Shown here one piece after another: positions 9,153 to 17,942 of a stretch of DNA of 64,000 nucleotides. Position numbers and translations under genes: made by a program. Position 1 is the stretch's first letter. Every line of letters begins with the position of its first letter. Below the pieces are notes generated by a model, which did no database searches, was not told the origin of the DNA, and was given only the letters and a program-made list of their open reading frames with translations. Origin of the DNA: Chloroflexi bacterium GWB2_49_20 (GTDB lineage Bacteria > Chloroflexota > Anaerolineae > Anaerolineales > Villigracilaceae); assembly GCA_001796335.1 (NCBI GenBank), contig MGMF01000028.1, positions 1-64,000 on the forward strand. The letters run 5' to 3'.

Positions 9153-9614
9153 ATGGATGAAAAAGTGATTCTTGCCAATCCCTTCAAATGTACTGGCTGT
9201 AGAGTATGCGAGCTGGTTTGTTCTTTCAAGCATGAAGGAATGTTTGTACCTTCCCTTTCCAGAATCAGAATAGTAAAGATTCATGAGATGGGATTTAACA
9301 ATCCTATATCTTGTCTGGATTGCAGCCGGATGCCCTGTGTCGACGCCTGTCCAACAGGCGCTTGTCAAGTTATGAAAGTGGATACAGCTCTTTGTATCGG
9401 TTGTAGGGAATGCATTGCGGCATGTCCCTTTGGCGCAATGGATTTTAACCCAACGACCAGGGTATCGTATAAATGCGATCTATGCGAGGGGGATCCAGAA
9501 TGCGTCAAAGGCTGTATTCCAGGTGCCCTTAGCTATCAGGTCGGATCAAATCAAGCGAAAACCAAACGGCGTGACCGGACCACAATTCGTTACGAATTAG
9601 TCCGGGAGGCATAA
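9153..9614 (+). CDS. Poly-[4Fe-4S] ferredoxin subunit, AorA/HycB-like
   Basis: Small iron-sulfur protein of 153 residues with sixteen cysteines in four motifs: CTGCRVCELVC, CLDCSRMPCVDAC, CIGCRECIAAC and CDLCEGDPECVKGC. This is the HycB/DmsB-type arrangement that binds four [4Fe-4S] clusters. It ends immediately before the AOR start codon (no intergenic base), so translation is coupled. In the NAD-linked AOR of Aromatoleum aromaticum the equivalent AorA subunits form an electron wire between tungsten and FAD subunits; the gene order here supports the same job. There is no signal peptide, so it is cytoplasmic. Confidence 0.9.
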   Translation: MDEKVILANPFKCTGCRVCELVCSFKHEGMFVPSLSRIRIVKIHEMGFNNPISCLDCSRMPCVDACPTGACQVMKVDTALCIGCRECIAACPFGAMDFNPTTRVSYKCDLCEGDPECVKGCIPGALSYQVGSNQAKTKRRDRTTIRYELVREA

Positions 9615-11513
9615 ATGAGACAACCGATCGTTTTACATGTTGATCTTTCGCACGGAACACTTAGATCCGAACTGGTGCCGAAGCAAGTCACGACCCAATT
9701 CCTGGGAGGTCGAGGTGTTAATGCTTATTATGCTTACAAGATGATTAAACCCGGGATCGATCCTCTCGGTCCAGAGAATGTGCTGATAGTTGGCCCGGGA
9801 ACACTTACTGGAACCACGGCTCCTTGTTCTGGACGCACTAGTGTGACTTGTAAAAGCCCGGTAACAAACTTGTATAATAAAACCAACAGCGGTGGACACT
9901 GGGGAGCCGAGTTGAAGTATGCCGGATATGACTATATCATTATTGCCGGCGTCTCAAGCCATCCCGTCTACCTTTGGATTGATAATGGAAAAATGGAGAT
10001 ACGTGATGCACGTGAAATTTGGGGGTCAGATATCAAACGAACGAATCAACTAATCAGAGAAGATCTAGGTGACGAAGAAATCCAGGTTGCAACGATCGGC
10101 CCAGCAGGAGAGAACCGGGTAATGTGCGGTTACATCAACTTTTCCTGGCATCATGCTGCTGGTCGAGCTGGAGCAGGAGCGGTGATGGGATCCAAAAACC
10201 TAAAAGCCATAGCCGTCCGGGGTACTGGAGGCATAAAAGTCGCTGATCCGATTAATTTTATTAACATTTCCAATAAGGTTCGCCAGGAACTGGCAAACGA
10301 CTCGGGTACCAAGACTTTGGCGCAGTGGGGCACTTCTGGTTCGCTTCCAGTTGTTAACGAATTATATAGCATCAACAATCGGAATTTTCAAAACAATTAC
10401 ATTGAATACGCTGAAAAACTCAGTGGACAATATCTGGTAGAGGCAGGTTATTTGAAAGGAAGGATTGCGTGTTTTTCTTGCTCTACTGCGTGTCACCGTT
10501 ATGTTGTAAATCAAAACGGACCCTTCCGCGGAGTTAATGGTGCGGGTCCGGAATTCGAAGCCATGGCCTCACTCGGTTCTGCAACTGATGTAAGCGATAC
10601 TGAAGCTATCTTGATGGCCAATCAAATTTGCAACCAACTGGGTTTGGATGTCGTATCGGCTGGCAGCTATGTGGCATGGGCTATGGAGTGTTATGAGAAA
10701 GGTATGCTGACGAAGGAAGACAGCGATGGCATTGACCTGAGGTGGGGAAATGGTGAAGCATTGGTCCAAATGATCGAGAAAATCGGAAGGCGGGAAGGAC
10801 GACTGGGCGATTTATTGGCAAAGGGTATACGCCGAGCATCCCAGGAATTGGGTGGTGATTCATGGAAATGGGCAGTCCAGGCTAAAGGACTGGAACAATC
10901 GTGTGTAGAAACCCGGTCTGCCAAAGGTTATTCACTTGCATTTGCTGTCAATCCTCGAGGGCCAGACCACCTGATGACCGAGACCTTCGCAGAGTATGGT
11001 GCTTCACCAGAAGCTGTCGAACTCATACGGAAGATTACCGGGGATGCCAAGTATGCCACCCCCCATCTGACTGAAAAACGAGCAGAAATCGTTCGTTGGC
11101 ATGAAGATACTTATGCAATCACAGACGCGCTCGGTTTCTGCGCTTTTTCCTCAACTGCTGCCTATGCAGTCAACCCTGAGAACATGGCTGCTATGTACAA
11201 CGCATTCACCGGGGAAAGCCTAAGTACCGATACGTTGATGGAAGCAGGCCGCCGGATTGTAACACTGGAGCGTATTTTCAATATTCGCGAAGGAGCACGA
11301 AGAGAAGATGATACTCTTCCATGGAGGCTTATGAACGAGCCAGTCAGCAGCGGCCCCCGAAAAGGAGCTATTAACAGCCCGGAGGAGCTTAATAAACTGC
11401 TCGACCAATACTATGACCTTCACGGATGGGATCGGAAAACAAGCATTCCAACGCATGAAACAGTAGAACAATTGGGACTTCTCGATTTGACGAAAGACCA
11501 AATCACCGAATAG
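9615..11513 (+). CDS. Tungsten aldehyde:ferredoxin oxidoreductase (module A)
   Basis: AOR-family catalytic subunit of 632 residues. The N-terminal domain has LGGRGVNAYYAYKMI and the pterin-binding stretch GRAGAGAVMGSKNLKAIAVRG (about 183-203). Cluster ligands are C286, C289 and C293 (CFSCSTAC) and C509 (DALGFCAF), the family [4Fe-4S] pattern. The enzyme oxidises aldehydes to acids, or reduces acids with strong reductant, using a tungsten bis-pterin cofactor. It sits between two poly-ferredoxin genes and an FAD/NAD(P) oxidoreductase, so electrons probably pass to NAD(P). A paralogue with identically placed cluster ligands lies at 38363-40276. The aldehyde substrate is unknown. Confidence 0.95.
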   Translation: MRQPIVLHVDLSHGTLRSELVPKQVTTQFLGGRGVNAYYAYKMIKPGIDPLGPENVLIVGPGTLTGTTAPCSGRTSVTCKSPVTNLYNKTNSGGHWGAELKYAGYDYIIIAGVSSHPVYLWIDNGKMEIRDAREIWGSDIKRTNQLIREDLGDEEIQVATIGPAGENRVMCGYINFSWHHAAGRAGAGAVMGSKNLKAIAVRGTGGIKVADPINFINISNKVRQELANDSGTKTLAQWGTSGSLPVVNELYSINNRNFQNNYIEYAEKLSGQYLVEAGYLKGRIACFSCSTACHRYVVNQNGPFRGVNGAGPEFEAMASLGSATDVSDTEAILMANQICNQLGLDVVSAGSYVAWAMECYEKGMLTKEDSDGIDLRWGNGEALVQMIEKIGRREGRLGDLLAKGIRRASQELGGDSWKWAVQAKGLEQSCVETRSAKGYSLAFAVNPRGPDHLMTETFAEYGASPEAVELIRKITGDAKYATPHLTEKRAEIVRWHEDTYAITDALGFCAFSSTAAYAVNPENMAAMYNAFTGESLSTDTLMEAGRRIVTLERIFNIREGARREDDTLPWRLMNEPVSSGPRKGAINSPEELNKLLDQYYDLHGWDRKTSIPTHETVEQLGLLDLTKDQITE

Positions 11514-11519
11514 TCGACC

Positions 11520-12050
11520 ATGGTCTCAAACAGGATCTCGATTGATTCATTGGCATGCACCGGTTGTAAGGATTGTGTTGTGGCATGCATCGAACAACTA
11601 CAACAGCGAACCCAAAAGGAAGATGACTGCATCTCCAGCCGAATCCAAGTACTGGGAACAGAACCTCTCTTCTTTTTGACTATTTGCCGTCAATGCATAG
11701 AGGCACCTTGTGTGGATGCGTGTATTACTGGAGCGCTACGTCAAGCTGTGATAGGTGTTATGCTCAACGACATAACTTGCATTGGTTGTGGGATGTGCAC
11801 CATGGCTTGTCCATTCGGTGCTATCTGGTTAAACAAAGATCGAGAAAAATCTGTCAAATGTGATGGTTGCCCAAACCATGCAATACCACCATGTATCAAT
11901 GCTTGCAGACCAGAAGCTCTCCAGTTGGAGCAGAAAGCCAGGATCGCAGGAACACACCGACGGCGGAGTAGTGAGAAGATGATAACAATCGAAAGACGGG
12001 TAGATGGTCCAGAGACCTCCTCATATATGACACATGGAGGCAATGGGTGA
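11520..12050 (+). CDS. Second poly-[4Fe-4S] ferredoxin subunit
   Basis: Iron-sulfur protein of 176 residues with four cysteine motifs: CTGCKDCVVAC, CRQCIEAPCVDAC, CIGCGMCTMAC and CDGC followed by CINAC. The clusters resemble the upstream ferredoxin, but the spacer after the first motif is longer and the C-terminus is extended and basic. It starts 6 nt after AOR. Its stop TGA overlaps the GTG start of the FAD oxidoreductase in GTGA, so the two are translationally coupled. It probably hands electrons from AOR, or from the first ferredoxin, to the flavoprotein. Confidence 0.88.
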   Translation: MVSNRISIDSLACTGCKDCVVACIEQLQQRTQKEDDCISSRIQVLGTEPLFFLTICRQCIEAPCVDACITGALRQAVIGVMLNDITCIGCGMCTMACPFGAIWLNKDREKSVKCDGCPNHAIPPCINACRPEALQLEQKARIAGTHRRRSSEKMITIERRVDGPETSSYMTHGGNG

Positions 12051-13318
12051 AGATCGTGGTGATTGGAGCGAGCGCTGCTGGGGGAAGCCTGTGTGAGACC
12101 GCACGACGACTTGAACCAGGTGCAGAGATCACGCTTATCAGCGAAGAATCGCTTCCATACTATTCTCGCTGTCTACTTCCATTATTCATCAATGGTGCCA
12201 GATCAAGAACGGAATTGCAGTTTCGCCCATCAAACTGGGCAGAGGATTTGAAATTACGAGTGATGGTTGGTAAAGTCGCCAGTCTTTCCCCCCGGGAAAA
12301 GAAGTTGCTGATGTCTAGCGGTGAGATAGTTGAATACGATCGACTTGGGGTTGCCACAGGAGCATCTCCGTATCTACCTTCCATACCCGGAATTTCTAGC
12401 CGTGGCGTGTTCACTCTTTATAACCTTCAGGTTGCATTGAGTATAAAGCGTTGGTTGCCGACAGCCAAACATATTATTGTGCTTGGTGCAGGTCTGATCG
12501 GAGTTAAAGCTGCTGTGTCTATGTGTGAAACGGGAAAAACAATAACCCTGATCGAACAGCGTCCGACCATACTACCCGATACTATCGATGCTCGGGCAGC
12601 CCGGATTATCACCAGCCAGCTCGAAGGTCACGGAATACAGGTACTCACCGGAGGAACAATAACCGAAGTGAGATCTGGTAAGGATTTTAAGATTAATAGT
12701 GTGCTGCTTGCCTCTGGAGAAGTGCTAAAGTGCGACATGCTTGTCGTGGCTGTAGGTACCAGGCCAAATATCGATTTATTTGAGAAGACAGGGGCTAGTA
12801 TTCGTAAAGGTGTGCTTATAGATAAAAATATGCATACCGGCCTTTCTGGAGTTTTCGCCGCAGGTGATGTGGCAGAAGTCAACCGGCTCGATTCCAAAGA
12901 AACGTTACCCGTGGCAAATTGGATAAACTCAAAACGAGAAGGCCGACTGGCTGCATATAATATGCTGGGTCAATCAATACCTTATAGGGGACGGCTGAGA
13001 TGTAACGCAGTTAGCATCTTTGGATTGCCCCTCGTCTCAGTAGGTCGGATTTCCGCAGGAAAAGATGACGAAGATATCATGGAGGATATAACTACTCAAA
13101 CCTACCGCAGATTTTTTTTCAATGATAACCGTGTTGTAGGCATGATCATGCTCGGGAATACAGCTGAAGCAGGAATTCTCACCACATTGATCTGGCAATC
13201 ACGCGATGTGGCTTCCATTCGCCATCGATTGTTACGTGAAGGGACTGGATGCTTACAGGTCGATTCCGTTGGTATGTGGCAAAAATCCAAGAATGTCCAC
13301 ATTCGGTCAACCATATGA
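12047..13318 (+). CDS. FAD-dependent NAD(P) oxidoreductase, AorC-like
   Basis: Two-dinucleotide-binding-domain flavoprotein of 423 residues. The FAD site is at the N-terminus (VIGASAAG, 5-12), the NAD(P)H site is VLGAGLIG (145-152), and the second FAD motif is GVFAAGDVAEV (about 263-273). A cysteine at position 42 (YYSRCLLP) sits where NADH oxidase and CoA-disulfide reductase relatives carry their redox cysteine. The start is GTG, preceded by ggaggcaatg and overlapping the ferredoxin stop. Next to AOR and two ferredoxins it matches the FAD subunit of NAD-dependent AOR complexes, letting aldehyde oxidation reduce NAD(P), or NADH drive the reverse. A nitrite-reductase NirB-type domain is the main alternative. 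Confidence 0.88.
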   Translation: MKIVVIGASAAGGSLCETARRLEPGAEITLISEESLPYYSRCLLPLFINGARSRTELQFRPSNWAEDLKLRVMVGKVASLSPREKKLLMSSGEIVEYDRLGVATGASPYLPSIPGISSRGVFTLYNLQVALSIKRWLPTAKHIIVLGAGLIGVKAAVSMCETGKTITLIEQRPTILPDTIDARAARIITSQLEGHGIQVLTGGTITEVRSGKDFKINSVLLASGEVLKCDMLVVAVGTRPNIDLFEKTGASIRKGVLIDKNMHTGLSGVFAAGDVAEVNRLDSKETLPVANWINSKREGRLAAYNMLGQSIPYRGRLRCNAVSIFGLPLVSVGRISAGKDDEDIMEDITTQTYRRFFFNDNRVVGMIMLGNTAEAGILTTLIWQSRDVASIRHRLLREGTGCLQVDSVGMWQKSKNVHIRSTI

Positions 13319-13403
13319 TGAAAATTAAACTCTCCTTGAATACTATGCCAAACGCATCAATGGATAACGAGGTTTTAATCTAAGTAGAAGCTAGAGGTGA
13401 ACT

Positions 13404-14876
13404 ATGTTGGGTACACCATCCCTCCGTGGGAGGAGTGTTCAAGTTTTATCAGAGGCAGAACTTGATATTATTCACGAGACAACTTTGCGTACCTTGAGTG
13501 AAGTAGGTGTGCGCTTTGAGGACAAAGAAGCTTTGTCCATTTTTCGAAAATGCCCAGATGCTCAAGTAATAGGATCACTGGTTCAGCTTCAACCCAAATT
13601 GATCGAGCAGACCATTGAGAAGTCACCCAGTCACTTCCAGCTGCATGCTCGAAATCCTAAATTCACGCTTTCTATGGGTGATGATCGAGTTTTCTATTCC
13701 GGTGGTTATGGTGCAACCTTCGTGTGTGACTCTGAAAATCAATTGTATCGCCAAGCCACATTAGCTGATGTGAGGAAATACCTGATCTTGGCGGATGCAA
13801 TGGAAAACGTCCATTATCAGTTAATGCCTTTTGTGCCCCAAGATGTTCCTGCGGCATACGCAGAACTCTATGCCATGGCTTTACAATTCAATTACACGGA
13901 AAAGCATATAGGAATCAGCACACCCCACTCAATGTTTATTGGGGAAATATTGGATATTGGTAAACGGGTGGCTGGTGACCTGGGAGTGGAAGGCCCCGTA
14001 TTTTCATGGGGATGTGTTTCCAACTCCCCACTGGGCTTTCCCCAAGATAGTCTACCCAAGTTGATCGCGGCCTCACGTGCTGGCATCCCCTTTCTAATTG
14101 TTAGTGGAGCGATGGCGGGAACAACGGCACCCGTCACTCTTGCAGGAACACTAGTTGTCCAGAACGCTGAGGTTTTAGCTGGAGCAGCCCTTTGCCAGCT
14201 TGTTAATCCAGGTACACCGGTCGCGTATGGAACCTTTTCAGGCGGGGTTGACATGCGAACTGGAAAATGGACTGCTGCCGGCCCTGAAATGGCATTGATT
14301 AGCGGTGCAACATCTCAGCTTTGCAAGCGCTATCAGATTCCGTTTGGTTATGGGACGGGTGGAATAGCCGATTCACAAATACCTGATGTTCGGGCGGGTT
14401 TGGAGAAGACGCTTACAACACTTTTTGCAGCGATGTGCGGTGTAGAGATGATCCATGATGGCGTGTCGGGTTTAATTGGCAGCGCGATGGCTCATTGTTT
14501 TGAGCAATTGATTATTGATAATGAGATGGCGAATCTGATAAATCGTTTACTAAATGGGATCGAAGTAAATGATGAAACTCTTGCCTTTGACATAATCAAA
14601 AGTGTCGGACCCGGCGGGAACTTTCTCAATAAGAACCACACCGCCAAGAATTACAAAAAGGAACTTTATATTTCAAAGTTATTCTCCAAGGAATCATTGC
14701 TTAGATGGCCTGAGTCAGACTTAGAAACCACACTCGCCAAGGCACGTGACCAAGTCAAGCAGATTCTTGAAACCCATCATCCATCCCCACTCCCTCCAGA
14801 GACGCGAGTATTTATTGAAGCAACACTGGAAAAAATAACTGGAACAGAACGAAAACTGTTTAAAAGAACAGGATAA
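13404..14876 (+). CDS. MttB-superfamily corrinoid methyltransferase, non-pyrrolysine (module A)
   Basis: COG5598/MttB-type TIM-barrel methyltransferase of 490 residues. It transfers a methyl group from a quaternary or tertiary amine (glycine betaine, proline betaine, carnitine or similar) to a corrinoid protein. Visible family stretches are LSEAELDIIHETTLRTLSEVGV, FYSGGYGATFVCD, MAGTTAPVTLAGTLVVQNAEVLAG, YGTFSGGVDMR and PFGYGTGGIADSQIPD. The frame is uninterrupted, with no in-frame amber codon, so this is a pyrrolysine-free member. It precedes a polyamine/betaine-type ABC importer, consistent with uptake and demethylation of a methylated amine. No cognate corrinoid protein is adjacent; the only one in the window is at 46206. 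A paralogue is at 36865-38361. Confidence 0.92.
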   Translation: MLGTPSLRGRSVQVLSEAELDIIHETTLRTLSEVGVRFEDKEALSIFRKCPDAQVIGSLVQLQPKLIEQTIEKSPSHFQLHARNPKFTLSMGDDRVFYSGGYGATFVCDSENQLYRQATLADVRKYLILADAMENVHYQLMPFVPQDVPAAYAELYAMALQFNYTEKHIGISTPHSMFIGEILDIGKRVAGDLGVEGPVFSWGCVSNSPLGFPQDSLPKLIAASRAGIPFLIVSGAMAGTTAPVTLAGTLVVQNAEVLAGAALCQLVNPGTPVAYGTFSGGVDMRTGKWTAAGPEMALISGATSQLCKRYQIPFGYGTGGIADSQIPDVRAGLEKTLTTLFAAMCGVEMIHDGVSGLIGSAMAHCFEQLIIDNEMANLINRLLNGIEVNDETLAFDIIKSVGPGGNFLNKNHTAKNYKKELYISKLFSKESLLRWPESDLETTLAKARDQVKQILETHHPSPLPPETRVFIEATLEKITGTERKLFKRTG

Positions 14877-14940
14877 TTGTTTTTGGAATGCAGATACTCT
14901 TGGTGATAATAGGATTTAGATAAAAACAAGGAAGAAGACC

Positions 14941-15840
14941 ATGGTAAAAAATATACAAAGAAGGATAAACAGTAGCTCTACGGGAAATTTGAAGACCCGG
15001 TGGATCCCCCCGTATATCATGCTAACACCAGGAATTGTACTGATAACATTCTTTTTCCTTTTGCCACTTACTCTAATGGTTATTTACAGCTTCTATACTC
15101 GTGTCTTGGGTGGATCTATCGAGCCCATTTTTACACTCGATAACTATCTGCGAGCATTGACCCGACCCCTATATCTTAAAATCATATTTCGTACTCTTTG
15201 GTTAGCGCTCGTAACCACAATTATTACATTGGTCTTAAGTTACCCCCTGTCCTATTTTTTAGCACGGACCAAGTCAAAACACAAGAATTTATTGGTACTT
15301 GCTGTTCTATTCCCATTTTGGACCAGCATTATTATTCGCTCGTATGCTTGGCTGGTTTTGTTAGGAAACAAAGGAGTAGTAAATAGTGTTCTCGCAGGTC
15401 TGGGTTTGCCAAAAGTACAGTTAATCTGGAATGAGACTGGTGTGCTTTTTGGATTAGTCCAGATACTCTTACCGTATATGATTCTTCCGTTATATGCATC
15501 CATTTCCGGTATTAAGGAGTCAATTGAGGAATCTGCACGTACCCTTGGCGCAGGCAGCCTGGTAACTTTCATGCGTATGACAGTGCCCCTTAGTTTGCCA
15601 GGAGCAGCCACCGGGGCTCTGCTGGTGTTTATCAGCGCCATGGGCTCTTTTCTGACACCCGCCCTCCTGGGAGGGCCAAGTCAGATTGTCATTCCAATGC
15701 TGATCTATGAGCAAATAGCAATTCTGAATTATGCATTTGCTGCAGCATTATCCATGATATTGGTGTTTATTGTTCTGATCATCGTAATACTGTTTGATCG
15801 CTTGGTAGGGTTGGAACGGCTCGGAGGCATATATGGCTAG
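14941..15840 (+). CDS. ABC transporter permease, PotB-like
   Basis: Integral membrane permease of 299 residues with about six transmembrane segments: the first near 27-50, then pairs around 75-100, 115-140, 160-180, 215-240 and 265-290. The EAA loop is recognisable as ESARTLGAGSLVTFMRMTVPLSLPG (about 196-220), with the conserved Gly. The family is binding-protein-dependent spermidine/putrescine-type transport (PotB). Its stop overlaps the next permease in ATGGCTAG. With the following genes it forms an importer operon behind the MttB methyltransferase, so a quaternary amine or betaine is a plausible cargo. Confidence 0.9.
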   Translation: MVKNIQRRINSSSTGNLKTRWIPPYIMLTPGIVLITFFFLLPLTLMVIYSFYTRVLGGSIEPIFTLDNYLRALTRPLYLKIIFRTLWLALVTTIITLVLSYPLSYFLARTKSKHKNLLVLAVLFPFWTSIIIRSYAWLVLLGNKGVVNSVLAGLGLPKVQLIWNETGVLFGLVQILLPYMILPLYASISGIKESIEESARTLGAGSLVTFMRMTVPLSLPGAATGALLVFISAMGSFLTPALLGGPSQIVIPMLIYEQIAILNYAFAAALSMILVFIVLIIVILFDRLVGLERLGGIYG

Positions 15841-16645
15841 AGATGTTGTTCAGTATAAGCCAGGAATTCTAAATAGACTTCACTGGAATCCTCTTGCTTT
15901 TTATGCTGCGATTATGTTTATGTTCCTGCTTGCCCCGGGGTTTGTGGTAATAATATTGTCATTTAGTTCCTCTACGTTCATGGAGTTCCCACCTCCTGGT
16001 TTCTCCTTGCAATGGTACGGTACTTTCTTCAAAGATGAGCAGCTTCTAACGGCCTTAGGCATCAGCCTGCAGGTCGCTTTTGCAGCCACAATATTATCCA
16101 TCCTTATTGGTACATTGGCTGCATTTTCACTATCCCGTTATACCATACGAGGCGGTAAGGTAATCCGCTTGGCCATGCTGGCTCCATTTATCGTACCCTG
16201 GATTGTCCAGGCAACTGGCTTGTACCGTCTCTTTGCGCTGTTAGGCATACAAGGCACCATAGGTTCAATAATAATCGCTCATACGGTAATCTGTATTCCT
16301 TTTGTATTGTTGGTCGTCTCTGCCGGATTAATTGCAGTACCCCGCTCCCTGGAGGATGCCGCACGTACGCTAGGTGCCTCTGGAATAACCACAACCAGAC
16401 GCATTACCTTACCTCTGATCAGTAGTAGCATTGCCGCAGCAGCAATATTCGCTTTTATTACATCATTTGACGAATTCATACTTGCCTTTTTCTTAGCTAG
16501 TCCAAGTGCTGAAACATTTCCAATCAAGATGTTTCTTGCGCTAAGAGACAAGGTTGACCCACGGCTCACGGCTGTTTCCACCCTGTTCATTACTGCGAAC
16601 TTTGCAGGAGTGATTCTTTTTCAGCGTCTACGGAGAGCGAAGTAA
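15833..16645 (+). CDS. ABC transporter permease, PotC-like
   Basis: Second permease of the importer, 270 residues and about six membrane spans. The EAA motif is EDAARTLGASGITTTRRITLPLI (about 177-199). The N-terminus overlaps the PotB-like gene by 8 nt. It pairs with the upstream permease to form the heterodimeric channel. A 147-nt gap follows before the solute-binding protein gene, with a spare aaaggagg near 16662 that is followed by no gene longer than about 20 codons. Confidence 0.9.
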   Translation: MARDVVQYKPGILNRLHWNPLAFYAAIMFMFLLAPGFVVIILSFSSSTFMEFPPPGFSLQWYGTFFKDEQLLTALGISLQVAFAATILSILIGTLAAFSLSRYTIRGGKVIRLAMLAPFIVPWIVQATGLYRLFALLGIQGTIGSIIIAHTVICIPFVLLVVSAGLIAVPRSLEDAARTLGASGITTTRRITLPLISSSIAAAAIFAFITSFDEFILAFFLASPSAETFPIKMFLALRDKVDPRLTAVSTLFITANFAGVILFQRLRRAK

Positions 16646-16792
16646 TTTCATGGAGTTGATAAAGGAGGAAGCAATAAGACAATTCTCAACAAGTGGCATT
16701 GGAATAAGTATCTAATTGGATTGCCTGTCTGACCACAGACGCGTCCAAACCATAAATAGAAAATATAACACCAAATAAAAGGAGGAAGAACC

Positions 16793-17884
16793 ATGAAAGA
16801 AGAATTGTTCATCCAGGTTCCAAAACAGTTAAGCCGACGTGAGTTTTTAAAGGTCGCAGGAGCTACCGGCTTGGGAGCATTTCTGGTAGCATGTGGTGCT
16901 AATCCTACAGCAACCTCAGAGGCGGTAGAAAGAACCATGGCAATCCAGCCTTGGCCTGGTAGCTATGAAGATATCTTCAAAAAGTATGTCTATGAACCGT
17001 TTACGGCAAAGACCGGTGTCAAAATCACAAGCACCCCCCAGGCTGAGTGGTATAACCTTGCCAAGATTAAGCAGGAAGTCGACAGTGGTAACCCAACATT
17101 AGATATATCCGTTCAACTTCCTGGTGATGTGGTTCGTGGAGGCAAGGATGGGCTCTTTGAAGAGATCAATGTTGCAAGTGTGCCTATGACCGCTGACCTC
17201 TTTGATCAAGCCAAAGCACTACTCCCTTGGGGGCTCGGTTATCTTGTCTATAGCTACGGAATAGGCTATCGGCCAGGAACTGGGGATTACTCCAGTTGGT
17301 GGGACATTTGGGATCCAAAGTACGCGGGTCGATTATCGTTGGGCAAAACAGAAACAACCTACGTAGTTCAGACCATTAACCGTTTGATTACTGGAAAAAT
17401 GTCTCCGGTCGATACAGACGCGGTATTTGCAAAACTTGATGAGCTCAAACCGAACATAAAGAAGATGTTTGAATCGGATGCCGATCTTCGTAATATGTAC
17501 AATGCTGAGGAGATTGACGCTTTTGTGTTCTTCAATGGACGGGTGGCTGTGCAGCAGGATGACGGCATTGATGTCTTGTTCTCCAGCCCATCAGAGGGAG
17601 CATTTGCGGCCTTTGATTTTCTATGCATCACCAAGAATTCCAAGAATAAGGACATTGCCCAAGAGTTCATTAATTTCTCCCTTGAACCTGAACAACAGGT
17701 GAACATTGGCAAGTACATGCACTATGGCCCGACTAACAAAACAGTTACTTTCGATGATCCGAAGTATTGCGCGGTTATGCCATGTGGTGGAGCCATGGAT
17801 TCCCTTTGGTTTGAAGATGCAGAGTATGTGTCTGAAAATCAAGATGCCTGGATCGAGCGTTGGAACGAGTGGTTAGCTGGATAA
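16793..17884 (+). CDS. Tat-exported lipoprotein solute-binding protein, PotD-like
   Basis: Extracellular substrate-binding protein of 363 residues. The N-terminus carries a twin-arginine signal (SRREFLK, R15-R16), a short hydrophobic stretch and a lipobox (FLVAC, C34), so it should be exported folded and anchored as a lipoprotein. The mature part is a spermidine/putrescine or iron-type binding fold (MAIQPWPGSYEDIFKKYVYEPF onward, with GYLVYSYGIGYRPG and SSWWDIWDPKYAGRLSLG). An aaaaggagg ribosome-binding site precedes the ATG. A perfect 15-bp inverted repeat follows the stop codon, ahead of the ATPase gene. The ligand is probably the methylated amine used by the adjacent MttB enzyme (inference). 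Confidence 0.88.
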   Translation: MKEELFIQVPKQLSRREFLKVAGATGLGAFLVACGANPTATSEAVERTMAIQPWPGSYEDIFKKYVYEPFTAKTGVKITSTPQAEWYNLAKIKQEVDSGNPTLDISVQLPGDVVRGGKDGLFEEINVASVPMTADLFDQAKALLPWGLGYLVYSYGIGYRPGTGDYSSWWDIWDPKYAGRLSLGKTETTYVVQTINRLITGKMSPVDTDAVFAKLDELKPNIKKMFESDADLRNMYNAEEIDAFVFFNGRVAVQQDDGIDVLFSSPSEGAFAAFDFLCITKNSKNKDIAQEFINFSLEPEQQVNIGKYMHYGPTNKTVTFDDPKYCAVMPCGGAMDSLWFEDAEYVSENQDAWIERWNEWLAG

Positions 17885-17895
17885 CATTGGAATAA

Positions 17896-17929
17896 GGTGG
17901 GTGGAACTGGGTTACCAGTTCCACCCACC
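17896..17929 (+). terminator. Perfect 15-bp hairpin after the solute-binding protein gene
   Basis: GGTGGGTGGAACTGG (17896-17910) and its exact complement (17915-17929) enclose a 4-nt loop. No T-run follows, so it is more likely an mRNA-stabilising or attenuating hairpin between the binding-protein and ATPase genes than a full terminator. Confidence 0.7.
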
Positions 17930-17942
17930 ATTCAAATAAGGA

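Noticed and set aside
13404-14876. Possible pyrrolysine codon in the MttB genes
   Set aside because: Both MttB frames are uninterrupted and end in TAA or TGA, so no amber readthrough is needed.
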